Made by a program: the position numbers and the translations under genes. DNA of 64,000 bases from Enterococcus cecorum (GTDB lineage: Bacteria; Bacillota; Bacilli; Lactobacillales; Enterococcaceae). Shown here piece by piece: positions 36,801-45,508 of this stretch. The notes beneath the pieces were generated by a model, which was not told where the DNA came from, searched no databases, and saw only the letters and a list, made by a program, of their open reading frames with translations. Where the stretch lies: the NCBI RefSeq assembly GCF_023221775.1, contig NZ_JAKUDS010000002.1, positions 62,001 to 126,000 of the forward strand. Reading direction: 5' to 3'. Every line of letters starts with the position of its first letter. Within the stretch, counting starts at the first letter, position 1.

Positions 36801-37532
36801 ATGATTAAATTTCAACATATAAGTAAAAATTATGGCAAGACTGCTATTTTAAAAGATATTTCAATGCAAATAAATACAGGCGAATTCATTTGCTTAGTTG
36901 GACCAAGTGGTAGTGGGAAAACGACTTTATTAAAGACGGTTAATCGACTAGTCACTCCTGATAATGGTCAAATTTTATTAGATAATCAATCAATTAATCA
37001 GTGGCAATTAAGAGAGTTACGCTTGCAAATTGGTTACGTGATTCAGCAGATTTCCTTATTTCCACATATGACTGTCTATGAAAATATTACTTTAATTCCC
37101 GAATTAAAAAAAATTCCTAAAGCTAAATGGCCGGAAATGGCAAATTTTTGGCTCAAAAAGGTTGGTCTAAATCCAAAAGAAGTCTTACATCGTTATCCCA
37201 AAGAGTTATCTGGTGGGCAACAACAGCGTGTCGGTATTGTGCGAGCATTAATTACGCAACCTAAGATATTATTGATGGACGAACCATTTAGTGCTTTGGA
37301 TCCGTTAAGTCGTCAACAGTTACAGGACTTGCTCAAACAATTGCATGAAGAATTACATTTAACTGTTCTTTTTGTGACGCATGATATGGATGAAGCATTA
37401 AAGCTAGCTGATCGAATTGCAGTATTACAAAACGGTGAGCTAGTCCAATTTGCTAGTCCTTCAGTTATTCAAAGCAATCCGCAAAATGCATTTGTTGCAC
37501 AGGTTTTGAAAGGACGTGAATATGATGCCTAG
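36801..37532 (+). CDS. egtUA: ABC transporter ATPase, EgtU/OpuC type
   Basis: 243-residue ATPase without the C-terminal CBS domains of true betaine ATPases. Walker [10 protein letters not shown], signature L-S-G-G-Q-Q-Q, Walker B I-L-L-M-D-E-P, H-loop V-T-H-D. Length, lack of CBS and the partner's sequence recall the pneumococcal ergothioneine uptake system EgtU rather than OpuC. AAGGAG precedes the ATG. It overlaps the partner gene by 11 bp. Confidence 0.75.
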   Translation: MIKFQHISKNYGKTAILKDISMQINTGEFICLVGPSGSGKTTLLKTVNRLVTPDNGQILLDNQSINQWQLRELRLQIGYVIQQISLFPHMTVYENITLIPELKKIPKAKWPEMANFWLKKVGLNPKEVLHRYPKELSGGQQQRVGIVRALITQPKILLMDEPFSALDPLSRQQLQDLLKQLHEELHLTVLFVTHDMDEALKLADRIAVLQNGELVQFASPSVIQSNPQNAFVAQVLKGREYDA

Positions 37533-39015
37533 CCTTTTACAAGCAATTTTTCAACATTTACAACTTTCTATGAGTGCATTGTTATTAGCAAGCCTCTTAG
37601 CAATTGGTTTAGCTTTAATTTTACAACCCTTTAAGCGTGTAGTTGCAGTTATTTTACAAATTACCGGAATTATGCAGACTATTCCCTCATTAGCCTTATT
37701 AGGATTATTTATTCCGTTTATGGGCATTGGCTTTACACCATCTTTAATTGCACTTATCATTTATGGGATTTTTCCTATATTACAAAATACGCTAGTTGGT
37801 CTAGCTAACGTTGATCCAAGTCTGGATGAGGCAGCGCGAGCCTTTGGAATGACGCGATGGGAGCGATTAAAAAAATTATCTTTGCCATTGGCTATGCCGA
37901 TGATTTTATCTGGTATCCGGACTTCTGCCATCATGATTATAGGGACAGCTACACTTGCGGCTTTAATTGGAGCAGGTGGTCTAGGAACGTATATTTTATT
38001 GGGAATCGATCGTCAAGATAATCAGTTGATTTTAATTGGAGCGCTTGCTTCGGCAGGATTAGCAATATTATTTAGTTTTTTATTACAATGGCTTCAACGA
38101 TTGAAGCTTAAGCAAGTTGGGATTACCTTTGTTAGTTTGATTGCCATAACAGGTTTAACTTTTGTGCCGTTCTTTTTACAAACACAAACCAATAATACAA
38201 TCGTAATTGCTGGTAAATTAGGTGCTGAACCCAACATCTTAATACATATGTACAAACTATTAATTGAAGACCAGTCAGACTTGCATGTAGAATTAAAAGA
38301 AAATCTAGGAAAAACAAGTTTTTTATATCAAGCGTTAAAAAAAGGCTCAATTGATCTTTATCCAGAATTTACAGGAACGATTACGAGCACTTTATTGAAG
38401 CAAACACCAACAACTTCGACTGATCCTAAAACAGTTTATCAACAGGCAAAAAAAGGCATTTATCGGCAAGATCATTTAGTTTATTTGCAACCTATGGACT
38501 ATCAGAATACTTATGCATTAGCTGTACCAAAAAATTATGCTAAACAACATCAATTAAAGAAGATTAGTGACTTAAAAAAGGTAGAAAATCAAGCCATTGC
38601 TGGTTTTACCTTAGAATTTAACCAACGAAAAGATGGTAACCTCGGTTTACAAGAAAAATATCAGCTTTCTTTACAAGTCAAGATGATGGAACCTGCTTTA
38701 CGCTATAAAGCACTTGAGCAAGGAAGTATTCAAATTGCTGATGTCTACTCAACAGATAGCGGCATTCAACGTTACCATCTGACCTTATTAGAAGACGATT
38801 TGCATTTATTTCCACCTTATCAAGGAGCACCTTTAATTCGTGAGACTACCTTAAAAAAATATCCTGAATTAAAGAAAATATTAAATCAATTAGCTGAAAA
38901 AATTACTGAAGAGCAAATGCAGTCGATGAATTACCAAGTCGATGTATTGAAAAAAAGTCCGCAAAAAGTGGCAAAGGAATTTTTGATAAGGCAACATTTG
39001 TTAAAAAATAGATAA
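37522..39015 (+). CDS. egtUBC: Fused permease / substrate-binding protein, EgtU-type
   Basis: 497 residues: an N-terminal membrane domain (about 1-200, six spans, with the E-A-A-x-x-x-G EAA loop as D-E-A-A-R-A-F-G-M), then an extracytoplasmic binding domain from about 215. The binding domain reads I-A-G-K-L-G-A-E-P at its start and later Y-P-E-F-T-G-T and F-P-P-Y-Q-G-A-P-L, close to pneumococcal EgtUBC as I remember it. Likely imports a betaine-like quaternary amine, with ergothioneine the best guess. The ATG at 37522 follows AAAGGA; the ATG at 37525 is equally possible. Confidence 0.72.
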   Translation: MMPSLLQAIFQHLQLSMSALLLASLLAIGLALILQPFKRVVAVILQITGIMQTIPSLALLGLFIPFMGIGFTPSLIALIIYGIFPILQNTLVGLANVDPSLDEAARAFGMTRWERLKKLSLPLAMPMILSGIRTSAIMIIGTATLAALIGAGGLGTYILLGIDRQDNQLILIGALASAGLAILFSFLLQWLQRLKLKQVGITFVSLIAITGLTFVPFFLQTQTNNTIVIAGKLGAEPNILIHMYKLLIEDQSDLHVELKENLGKTSFLYQALKKGSIDLYPEFTGTITSTLLKQTPTTSTDPKTVYQQAKKGIYRQDHLVYLQPMDYQNTYALAVPKNYAKQHQLKKISDLKKVENQAIAGFTLEFNQRKDGNLGLQEKYQLSLQVKMMEPALRYKALEQGSIQIADVYSTDSGIQRYHLTLLEDDLHLFPPYQGAPLIRETTLKKYPELKKILNQLAEKITEEQMQSMNYQVDVLKKSPQKVAKEFLIRQHLLKNR

Positions 39016-39022
39016 TTTTTAC

Positions 39023-39053
39023 TTGCCCTAGAGTTCACTCTAGGGTTTATTAT
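39023..39053 (+). promoter_or_regulatory. MerR-type promoter/operator of the regulator gene
   Basis: TTGCCC (39023-39028) and TATTAT (39048-39053) are 19 bp apart. The spacer contains the perfect palindrome CCCTAGAGT-TC-ACTCTAGGG. An overlong 19-bp spacer with a central dyad is the hallmark of MerR control, so the gene is probably autoregulated. The dyad may also end the upstream transcript. Confidence 0.82.
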
Positions 39054-39073
39054 TTTATTGTGAGGTGAATATG

Positions 39074-39493
39074 ATGAATATCAAAAATGCGGCAGAATTA
39101 TTTGACTTAAGTGTTGATACACTTAGATATTATGAGCGTATTGGGGTTATTCCACCAGTTAAGCGCAATGAAAGTGGCTATCGCGAATATTCAGTGAATG
39201 ATCTAAATTGGATTTATCTAGCAAAAAATTTACGTCATGCAGGTTTATCAATTGAATCGTTAATCGAATTCGTACAGCTGGCTCAAATGCGCGAGAAAAC
39301 CAATGTAGCTGAGGCGCAAAAACAAATTCTACATGAACAGTTGGCTGAATTAAATGAAAAAATTCAAGAAATGGAACAAGTTAGAGCGTTGTTAAGTTAT
39401 AAAATAGAAACTTATGATGAACATTTGGCAAAATTTCAAGAAGGTAAGATGAATGAGAATACAATTGAAAAACTCTGGGAGAAAAAATTCTAA
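39074..39493 (+). CDS. MerR family transcriptional regulator
   Basis: 139 residues: N-terminal MerR HTH (A-A-E-L-F-D-L-S-V-D-T-L-R-Y-Y-E-R, residues 5-21, then the G-x-R-x-Y wing as G-Y-R-E-Y), a long dimerisation coiled coil (about 78-115) and a short tail. No Cys cluster, so not a metal sensor; closest in style to AdhR-type aldehyde-responsive regulators. The ATG at 39074 is 6 nt after GAGGTG. Adjacent aldo/keto reductase with a matching operator is the obvious target. Confidence 0.9.
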   Translation: MNIKNAAELFDLSVDTLRYYERIGVIPPVKRNESGYREYSVNDLNWIYLAKNLRHAGLSIESLIEFVQLAQMREKTNVAEAQKQILHEQLAELNEKIQEMEQVRALLSYKIETYDEHLAKFQEGKMNENTIEKLWEKKF

Positions 39494-39499
39494 AATCAC

Positions 39500-39530
39500 T
39501 TGCCATGGAGTTTACGCCAAAGTTTAGAAT
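39500..39530 (+). promoter_or_regulatory. MerR-type promoter/operator of the aldo/keto reductase gene
   Basis: TTGCCA (39500-39505) and TAGAAT (39525-39530) with a 19-bp spacer containing TGGAGT ... ACGCCA. The half-sites echo the dyad in front of the regulator gene. Confidence 0.8.
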
Positions 39531-39562
39531 AAAATATATCAAGTAAAAGGAGAATCATAAAA

Positions 39563-40429
39563 ATGAACACAATTGAATTAAATAATGGAGTAGTTATGCC
39601 ACAATTAGGTTACGGAGTGTACCAAATTCCAGCAGAACAAACTGCAGAAGCTGTATATCAAGCAATTAAGGCAGGATATCGTTTGATTGACACTGCAGCG
39701 GTATATGGAAATGAAAAAGAAACAGGGGAAGGGATTAAGAGAGCGATTGAAGAAGGCGTCGTTACAAGAGAAGAGTTATTTGTCACTTCTAAATTATTTA
39801 TCTTACAAGCACCTGAAAACCGTGCAAAAGAAACTGTAGAACATTCATTAAAAGTGATGGGATTAGATTATTTAGACTTATATTTAATTCATCAGCCTTA
39901 TGGGGATATTTATGGTGCTTGGCGTGCCCTAGTTGCTTTACAAAAAAGTGGAAAATTACGTGCGATTGGTATTTCTAATTTTAAATCGGCGAAAATGATT
40001 GAATTTGTTGGTTTAAATGAAGTAAAACCGCAAATTAATCAAATTGAAGTTAATCCATGGTATCAAAGAAATGTTGATCAAGAATGGCATGAAAAATATG
40101 GTGTACAAATCGAAGCCTGGGCGCCATTTGCAGAAGGTCGTCATGAATTGTTTACGAATCCGATATTAACTGAAATTGGTCAAAAATATCATAAATCAGT
40201 AGGGCAAGTTGTATTGCGATGGTTGATGCAAAGAGGCATTGTAGCTTTGGCAAAATCAGTTCGACCTGAAAGAATGGCAGAAAACATTGATATTTTTGAT
40301 TTTGAGTTATCTAGTGATGATATGGAAGTGATTGCTAACTTGGATTTACAAGAATCAGCATTTTTTGATCATGACGCACCTCAACAAGTCGAATGGTTTA
40401 TGCAAAGAATGTTAGCAACAGAGGAATAA
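39563..40429 (+). CDS. Aldo/keto reductase
   Basis: 288-residue (beta/alpha)8 NADPH-dependent reductase. Tetrad residues are visible: Asp and Tyr in L-I-D-T-A-A-V-Y-G-N-E, Lys in V-T-S-K-L-F, His in L-I-H-Q-P. The C-terminal cofactor motif is I-A-L-A-K-S-V-R-P-E-R. Probably detoxifies aldehydes or methylglyoxal under the MerR regulator encoded just upstream. AAGGAG precedes the ATG. Confidence 0.92.
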   Translation: MNTIELNNGVVMPQLGYGVYQIPAEQTAEAVYQAIKAGYRLIDTAAVYGNEKETGEGIKRAIEEGVVTREELFVTSKLFILQAPENRAKETVEHSLKVMGLDYLDLYLIHQPYGDIYGAWRALVALQKSGKLRAIGISNFKSAKMIEFVGLNEVKPQINQIEVNPWYQRNVDQEWHEKYGVQIEAWAPFAEGRHELFTNPILTEIGQKYHKSVGQVVLRWLMQRGIVALAKSVRPERMAENIDIFDFELSSDDMEVIANLDLQESAFFDHDAPQQVEWFMQRMLATEE

Positions 40430-40514
40430 TTGAGTAAACAAAAATTATCCGTTATTTTTAGTCGAAAGGTGAGAAAGTTGAAATATAAACATCAATTGTA
40501 GTGAGGAGAATGAA

Positions 40515-40819
40515 ATGCACAAAAAGCAGGAGTTGATTTTACCTATTACGTTATTTTCATATTTTTTATTTTAATGGATAACTCGATTATTTTTACGAGC
40601 TCATTACAAATTGGCGAGATTTTTCGTTTTTCACCAACTTAATTATCATGGGTATCCAGTGCTTTAACCAATACAATGCATCAAATTAGCGGACCATTAG
40701 GCTTATCAATCATTGTCTTAAACACAATTCAATTTCAGATTAAAATGATGTTTATTGCGTGTTACACAGCCTTTGCCATTGTCATTATTATATTTGGAAT
40801 GCTAAGGAAAAAAGAATAG
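40515..40819 (+). pseudogene. Decayed MFS drug-transporter gene (DHA2 type)
   Basis: A ribosome site and ATG at 40515 open M-H-K-K-Q-E-L-I-L-P, then a one-base loss breaks the frame. The next frame reads M-D-N-S-I-I-F-T-S-S-L-Q-I-G, the first-helix signature of 14-span MFS pumps, hits a stop, then reads L-S-W-V-S-S-A-L-T. This joins directly to a C-terminal piece, M-H-Q-I-S-G-P-L-G-L-S-I-I-V, and a final membrane helix. So the gene has two point lesions and a large internal deletion. Confidence 0.8.
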
Positions 40820-40822
40820 ATG

Positions 40823-40849
40823 AAAAAAGGACGGTTTGTCGTCCTTTTT
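40823..40849. terminator. Bidirectional terminator
   Basis: AAAAAAGGACG (40823-40833) with CGTCCTTTTT (40840-40849). Confidence 0.85.
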
Positions 40850-40850
40850 A

Positions 40851-41033
40851 TCATTTCCAAAACCCAAATTTCTTCTTTTTGATTTCTTCGACAGAGTATA
40901 ATTTGATGAGTCTACTCATTTCAGTAGTTAGATTTTCATAAAGTAAGGAATAATTAAATCCTAAATTTTTCGCTGCGACTTTCAGATAAAGATTATATTC
41001 CTCGATTGTTAATTTTTCTGGCTTTTCAGACAT
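40851..41033 (-). CDS. Small conserved-looking protein, function unknown
   Basis: 60 residues, charged, mostly helical by eye, starting M-S-E-K-P-E-K-L-T-I-E-E-Y. No recognised domain. The ATG at 41033 lies 6 nt after GAGGTG; two upstream ATGs are too close to it. A TATAAT hexamer lies about 30 bp upstream on the same strand. It has a terminator immediately after the stop, which argues for a real single-gene transcript. Confidence 0.65.
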   Translation of the reverse strand: MSEKPEKLTIEEYNLYLKVAAKNLGFNYSLLYENLTTEMSRLIKLYSVEEIKKKKFGFWK

Positions 41034-41163
41034 ACGCATCACCTCAAACCAATTATAACACATTTTGTAGAAAAGGTTTACATCAAAGTGCTAAGATTAT
41101 TTTACATACAATTAATACAAAGTAGCTGATTTTTATTCGGTTTTATGCTAGAATTTAAACAAC

Positions 41164-41216
41164 TGCTTGAGATTTTTTTCTTTCAGTAGCATTTTTTCGT
41201 CAGCAAGCACACCTTG
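41164..41216 (+). promoter_or_regulatory. Possible attenuator in the glyA leader
   Basis: TGCTTG (41164-41169) can pair with the distal TCA-GT-AGCA to form a hairpin followed by T6, or with CAAGCA (41204-41209). CAAG there can also pair with CTTG beside the ribosome site. Mutually exclusive pairings suggest attenuation, but no known riboswitch class is recognisable. Confidence 0.3.
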
Positions 41217-41247
41217 ACTGATAATATATAAAAAAGGAGTGTCCTAC

Positions 41248-42486
41248 TTGGATTATAAGGCATTTGACCCAGAATTATGGCAAGCAATTGAAAATGAAGG
41301 AGTACGTCAACAAAACAATTTGGAATTAATCGCATCTGAAAATATTGTTTCTAAAGGCGTTTTAGCAGCGCAAGGCAGTATTTTAACGAACAAATACGCA
41401 GAAGGTTATCCAAATAAACGTTACTATGGTGGTTGCGAATTTGTTGATGTTGTGGAAACTTTAGCTATCGAACGTGCAAAAGAACTTTTTGGTGCAAAAT
41501 TTGCAAACGTGCAACCTCACTCTGGTTCACAAGCAAATACAGCTGCTTATTTAGCATTAATTGAACCTGGTGATACTGTTTTAGGTATGGACCTTTCAGC
41601 AGGCGGACATTTAACGCATGGTTCACCTGTTAACTTTAGTGGCAAGACTTACCATTTTGTTGGTTATGGCGTTGATCCTACTACTGAAGTCATTGATTAT
41701 GATGTTGTTCGTATTTTAGCACGCGAACATCAGCCAAAATTAATCGTAGCTGGGGCCTCTGCTTATTCAAGAACAATTGATTTTGCAAAATTTAGAGAAA
41801 TTGCCGATGAAGTAGGCGCTAAATTAATGGTCGATATGGCGCATATTGCTGGTCTAGTTGCCGCTGGTTTACATCCAAATCCAGTACCATATGCTGATAT
41901 CGTAACAACAACTACGCATAAAACGTTACGCGGTCCTCGTGGGGGCATGATTTTAACGAATGATGAAGAATTAGCGAAAAAAGTGAATTCTGCTATTTTC
42001 CCTGGTATTCAAGGTGGCCCATTAGAACACGTGATTGCTGGTAAAGCTGTGGCATTTAAAGAAGCGCTAGATCCAAGTTTTAAAGAATACGCCCAACAAG
42101 TCATTAAGAATGCCAAGGCGATGGTATCTATATTTAATAAAGAGCCAAAAGCCCGCTTAGTTTCTGGTGATACAGATAATCATTTATTATTAATGGAAGT
42201 GACTGGTTTTGGTCTAAATGGTAAAGAGGCCGAACATTTACTTGATTCAGTGAATATCACAGTAAACAAAAACTCTATTCCATTTGAAACATTAAGTCCA
42301 TTCAAGACAAGTGGTATCCGCATTGGTACACCTGCGATTACGAGCCGTGGCTTTAAAGAAGAAGATGCCGCTAAAGTCGCTGAGTTAATCGTTAAAGTCT
42401 TATCAAATAAAGATGATGCCGATGTGCTTGCTCAAGTCAAACAAGAAGTGAAGAATTTAACGGATAAATATCCGATTTATAAATAG
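41248..42486 (+). CDS. glyA: Serine hydroxymethyltransferase
   Basis: PLP enzyme converting serine and tetrahydrofolate to glycine and methylene-THF. 412 residues. The PLP Lys lies in [15 protein letters not shown]-terminal E-L-I-A-S-E-N and G-Y-P-x-x-R-Y-Y-G-G are present. The TTG at 41248 is 8 nt after AAGGAG and gives the normal N-terminus; a GTG at 41239 overlaps the ribosome site. Followed by a strong terminator. Confidence 0.96.
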   Translation: MDYKAFDPELWQAIENEGVRQQNNLELIASENIVSKGVLAAQGSILTNKYAEGYPNKRYYGGCEFVDVVETLAIERAKELFGAKFANVQPHSGSQANTAAYLALIEPGDTVLGMDLSAGGHLTHGSPVNFSGKTYHFVGYGVDPTTEVIDYDVVRILAREHQPKLIVAGASAYSRTIDFAKFREIADEVGAKLMVDMAHIAGLVAAGLHPNPVPYADIVTTTTHKTLRGPRGGMILTNDEELAKKVNSAIFPGIQGGPLEHVIAGKAVAFKEALDPSFKEYAQQVIKNAKAMVSIFNKEPKARLVSGDTDNHLLLMEVTGFGLNGKEAEHLLDSVNITVNKNSIPFETLSPFKTSGIRIGTPAITSRGFKEEDAAKVAELIVKVLSNKDDADVLAQVKQEVKNLTDKYPIYK

Positions 42487-42512
42487 TTTTTTCAGTAACT
42501 CAAATATAAATG

Positions 42513-42562
42513 AAACCGACTACCCAAAAGTGCTAAATTGACTTTTGAATAGTCGGTTTTTT
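42513..42562. terminator. Terminator after glyA
   Basis: AAACCGACTA (42513-42522) with TAGTCGGTTT (42550-42559), extended by AAAAGT/ACTTTT inside. Also suits the convergent toxin gene. Confidence 0.9.
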
Positions 42563-42576
42563 ACTTGATTAGATAC

Positions 42577-42906
42577 TTACTCTTTTAATAATGAGTCTAA
42601 TTGTTCCTTTAAGTCTCTACCTGTATAGATAATAGCTAGAATATTTACTGTATCATTTGATAAGTTTACTGTATATAATATTTGGTAATTATTAATAGCT
42701 AAGGTACGTAAACCTCTGCTTTTCCAAGGCTCTTCATCATACTTTTTATATCTTTCTGGGAAGTATTCGAGTGACCCAATAGCATCTAACAATTGATTTA
42801 ATTGTTTCCTAGCAGCTGTTGGAGCACAGAGCTGAACGGAAATATAGGAATATATATTTCTTAAATCATTTTCAGCTCGTTTGGATACATTAACTTGATA
42901 TATCAT
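42577..42906 (-). CDS. Type II toxin, RelE/ParE superfamily
   Basis: 109 residues with the ParE/RelE fold pattern: V-S-K-R-A-E-N-D-L-R-N-I near the N-terminus, a helix pair, then L-R-T-L-A-I-N-N-Y-Q-I-L-Y-T-V and a final I-Y-T-G-R-D strand. Overlaps the antitoxin gene by 4 bp, the usual antitoxin-first order on this strand. RelE-like members cut ribosome-bound mRNA while ParE-like members hit gyrase; sequence does not decide which. Confidence 0.88.
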   Translation of the reverse strand: MIYQVNVSKRAENDLRNIYSYISVQLCAPTAARKQLNQLLDAIGSLEYFPERYKKYDEEPWKSRGLRTLAINNYQILYTVNLSNDTVNILAIIYTGRDLKEQLDSLLKE

Positions 42907-43211
42907 AATTGATAATCCTTTTCCAGAGATTCTTTTACTTGTGCAAATGTTTTAACTCTACCGTTAAGAATATCGTCATACCCTTGTTCGAGATGTGCAT
43001 TAAGTTCTTCCTTCGATGTATTTTCAAGACATAAAGGTGTATTATCTGGAAGTTTTACTTGAAATGGTAAGCCTCTATTTAAAACGATTTGTTTGAAAAA
43101 AATATCAATTGCATTTGATGTTGGAATTCCTAAAGCGGATAGGATAGATTCAGCTTCCTTTTTTAATTTTGGATCAATTCTTGCATAAACACTTGCAGTT
43201 TTATTTGCCAT
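42903..43211 (-). CDS. Type II antitoxin, RelB/DinJ family
   Basis: 102 residues. The ribbon-helix-helix N-terminus (A-S-V-Y-A-R-I-D-P-K-L-K-K-E-A-E) with the DinJ-like G-I-P-T-S-N-A-I-D-I-F-F-K-Q motif binds the operator; the acidic C-terminal half wraps the toxin. GAGAGGTAAAT precedes the ATG. An isolated pair inserted between glyA and upp, with its own leftward transcription. Confidence 0.9.
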   Translation of the reverse strand: MANKTASVYARIDPKLKKEAESILSALGIPTSNAIDIFFKQIVLNRGLPFQVKLPDNTPLCLENTSKEELNAHLEQGYDDILNGRVKTFAQVKESLEKDYQL

Positions 43212-43372
43212 ATTTACCTCTCCCTTTTTTCTTTTCTAACTTGATTATATTCTTTTGTATTGCTCTTATCAATATGCAAAGATGTTGTATAGTAAACCTT
43301 TTACTTAGGTGTTGAAAGTTTAGTGAGTTTCCTTTAGAATATAGTAGATAAATAAGTGACGAGGTGGAAAAA

Positions 43373-44002
43373 ATGGGCAAATTTAAAGTAATTGATCATC
43401 CATTAATTCAACATAAATTAACGATGATTCGTGACAAAAATTGTGGTACTAAGGTATTTCGTGAAGTTGTAAATGAGATTGCGATGTTAATGGCGTATGA
43501 AGTTTCACGCGATATGCCACTAGAAGACGTTGTAATTGAAACACCAATTTGTCAATCAACACAAAAGACTTTATCTGGTAAAAAAGTGGCGATTGTGCCA
43601 ATTTTACGTGCAGGTATCGGCATGGTGGATGGTATTTTAGAGTTAATTCCAGCAGCTAAAGTTGGTCATGTCGGAATGTATCGTGATGAAGAAACTTTAG
43701 AGCCACATGAATATTTCATGAAGCTGCCTGAAGATATTGATAGTCGTCAATTATTTGTGGTTGACCCAATGTTAGCAACAGGTGGTTCAGCAATTATGGC
43801 GATTGATTCATTGAAAAAACGTGGCGCATCTAATATCCGCTTTGTCTGTTTAGTGGCTGCTCCTGAAGGGGTTAAAGCTTTACAAGACGCGCATCCAGAC
43901 ATTGATATTTATACTGCTGCGCTAGATGAAAAATTAAATGAAAATGGTTATATCGTTCCTGGTTTAGGGGATGCTGGCGACCGTCTATTCGGTACTAAAT
44001 AA
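43373..44002 (+). CDS. upp: Uracil phosphoribosyltransferase
   Basis: Salvages uracil to UMP with PRPP. 209 residues. PRPP motif [12 protein letters not shown] and the uracil-binding [12 protein letters not shown] near the C-terminus. The ATG at 43373 follows GAGGTGGAAAAA; the GTG three codons upstream lies in the ribosome site. Confidence 0.96.
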   Translation: MGKFKVIDHPLIQHKLTMIRDKNCGTKVFREVVNEIAMLMAYEVSRDMPLEDVVIETPICQSTQKTLSGKKVAIVPILRAGIGMVDGILELIPAAKVGHVGMYRDEETLEPHEYFMKLPEDIDSRQLFVVDPMLATGGSAIMAIDSLKKRGASNIRFVCLVAAPEGVKALQDAHPDIDIYTAALDEKLNENGYIVPGLGDAGDRLFGTK

Positions 44003-44013
44003 TCATAGCAATT

Positions 44014-44103
44014 TTAGCACTTCTTTGACAGTTTTTGGCTGCAAAGAGGTGCTTTTTTAATATAGCGTTCTCCTTGAGTAAATACAGCTGGATAGAATAG
44101 CAT
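44014..44103 (-). pseudogene. Possible 5' remnant of a HicB-like antitoxin gene
   Basis: A strong GGAGG-ATGCTT-ATG start at 44103 opens 29 codons beginning M-L-F-Y-P-A-V-F-T-Q-G-E-R-Y. This is the look of a HicB N-terminus, but it then reads through the upp terminator to a stop. The rest of the gene is missing. A chance short frame cannot be ruled out. Confidence 0.35.
44016..44058 (+). terminator. Terminator after upp
   Basis: AGCACTTCTTTG (44016-44027) with CAAAGAGGTGCT (44042-44053), then T-run. Confidence 0.9.
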
Positions 44104-44119
44104 AAGCATCCTCCTTATA

Positions 44120-44156
44120 AAAAAACCGCTGAACCTCATGGGGCTCAACGGTTTTA
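44120..44156 (-). terminator. Terminator of the tRNA gene
   Basis: AAAACCGCTGAACC pairs with GGCTCAACGGTTTT. Leftward reading ends in a T-run. Confidence 0.82.
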
Positions 44157-44162
44157 TTGATA

Positions 44163-44235
44163 TGCCAGCTGCAGGGTTCGAACCTGTGACCTACGCGTTA
44201 CGAGTGCGTTGCTCTACCAACTGAGCTAAGCTGGC
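44163..44235 (-). tRNA. tRNA-Thr (anticodon CGU)
   Basis: 73 nt on the leftward strand: acceptor GCCAGCT/AGCTGGC, D-arm GCTC-AGTTGGTA-GAGC, anticodon loop CTCGTAA (CGU at 34-36), T-loop TTCGAAC. CCA is not encoded. Two A-C mismatches occur, at 31-39 and 49-65; otherwise the cloverleaf is normal. Stands alone with its own terminator. Confidence 0.92.
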
Positions 44236-44295
44236 CTAAGACAAGAACTATTTTATTAAAAAACTCTTGTCTTGTAAAGGGGTTTGTTCATTTTT

Positions 44296-44775
44296 TTAGC
44301 AAAGTTTTTCGTAAATATAGTCATTCATGATAAAACCTTGACCTATATCTACATATCTCTCACCGCAACGGGTAAAGCCACGATGTTCATAGACGCTGAT
44401 AGCTAGGGCATTTCCCTGATTGACATTGAGATAGAGTCGTTTGCCTTTTGCTAATCGTTCATACCAGTCAAATACTTGGCTAGAGAATCCTTTTCCGCGC
44501 GTATTAGCATGGAGATAGAGTTTGCTAAGATAGACTTCTTCTTCATTTTCTTCATAGGCCGTATATCCCACTGGTTTTGAGTCGTAAACGAGCAAAAGAT
44601 AGTGGGCACCTTTTTTCATTTCATCTTCAATATTGGCTTGAGATTGATAATTAGCCAACATATAAGCGACTTGATCTGCACCAATTATGGGTGTAAAGAC
44701 TTCTGCCCAAATTTCCTTTAATAGCGGCATCAAAACATCTAAATCCTTTTCATTTTTCACTTCGACTAATTCCAT
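44296..44775 (-). CDS. GNAT family N-acetyltransferase
   Basis: 159 residues. The acetyl-CoA loop is visible as L-Y-L-H-A-N-T-R-G-K-G-F-S, with the closing V-Y-E-H-R-G-F segment. Starts at the ATG at 44775 after GTGAGGTGA; the longer frame upstream would run into the promoter. Acceptor unknown. Divergent from ruvA. Confidence 0.87.
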   Translation of the reverse strand: MELVEVKNEKDLDVLMPLLKEIWAEVFTPIIGADQVAYMLANYQSQANIEDEMKKGAHYLLLVYDSKPVGYTAYEENEEEVYLSKLYLHANTRGKGFSSQVFDWYERLAKGKRLYLNVNQGNALAISVYEHRGFTRCGERYVDIGQGFIMNDYIYEKLC

Positions 44776-44890
44776 TGCCGTCACCTCACTTTTTTCCATT
44801 ATAGCACTTTGAAATATGGACACCAATCTTTTTTTTAAATGGGCGTTGTGCTAAAATGGATAAGAACATATGTACAAGAAAGGAACGTTT

Positions 44891-45490
44891 ATGTACGAGT
44901 ATTTTATTGGTCGGGTGACAGCTATTTATCCGGCATATATCGTTTTAGAAGTGAATGGTATCGGTTATCAATTGTTATCTAGCAATCCGTATCGTTACCA
45001 TGTGAGCGAAGAAAAAGTAAAGGTATATGTCCAACAAATTATTCGCGAAGATGGACACTTGCTTTTTGCTTTTCAAACGATTGAAGAGAAAAATTTATTC
45101 TTACAACTAATCAAAGTCTCAGGGATTGGTCCTAAGAGTGCCTTGGCGATTATGGCAGGTGATGATATGCATGGATTGATTCAAGCGGTTGAGCAAGGGG
45201 ATGTGACCTACTTGACGAAATTTCCGGGTGTGGGTAAAAAGACCGCTTCTCAAATGGTGCTCGATCTAAAAGGCAAGCTAGGTGAGTTGAATCAAGAAAT
45301 CACGCTATTTACGCCAGAAGTAGTCCAAACTGCAGATGGCAATCAAGCGCTAGAAGATGCCTTGCAAGCATTAATTGCGTTAGGATATAAAGAAAAAGAT
45401 GCGCAAAAAGTGAAAAAAGCGTTGGCAGATGAACAGTTAACAACGGATGAATATTTACGCCGTGCATTGAAATTATTGATGAAAAAATAA
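44891..45490 (+). CDS. ruvA: Holliday junction helicase subunit RuvA
   Basis: 199 residues: OB-fold domain I (M-Y-E-Y-F-I-G-R-V), two HhH motifs (S-G-I-G-P-K-S-A and F-P-G-V-G-K-K-T-A), and a C-terminal domain that contacts RuvB (A-L-I-A-L-G-Y). AAAGGA precedes the ATG at 44891; an ATG at 44870 lies before the ribosome site. Operon with ruvB. Confidence 0.96.
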   Translation: MYEYFIGRVTAIYPAYIVLEVNGIGYQLLSSNPYRYHVSEEKVKVYVQQIIREDGHLLFAFQTIEEKNLFLQLIKVSGIGPKSALAIMAGDDMHGLIQAVEQGDVTYLTKFPGVGKKTASQMVLDLKGKLGELNQEITLFTPEVVQTADGNQALEDALQALIALGYKEKDAQKVKKALADEQLTTDEYLRRALKLLMKK

Positions 45491-45508
45491 GGGTAAAGGG
45501 GTGAAAAT

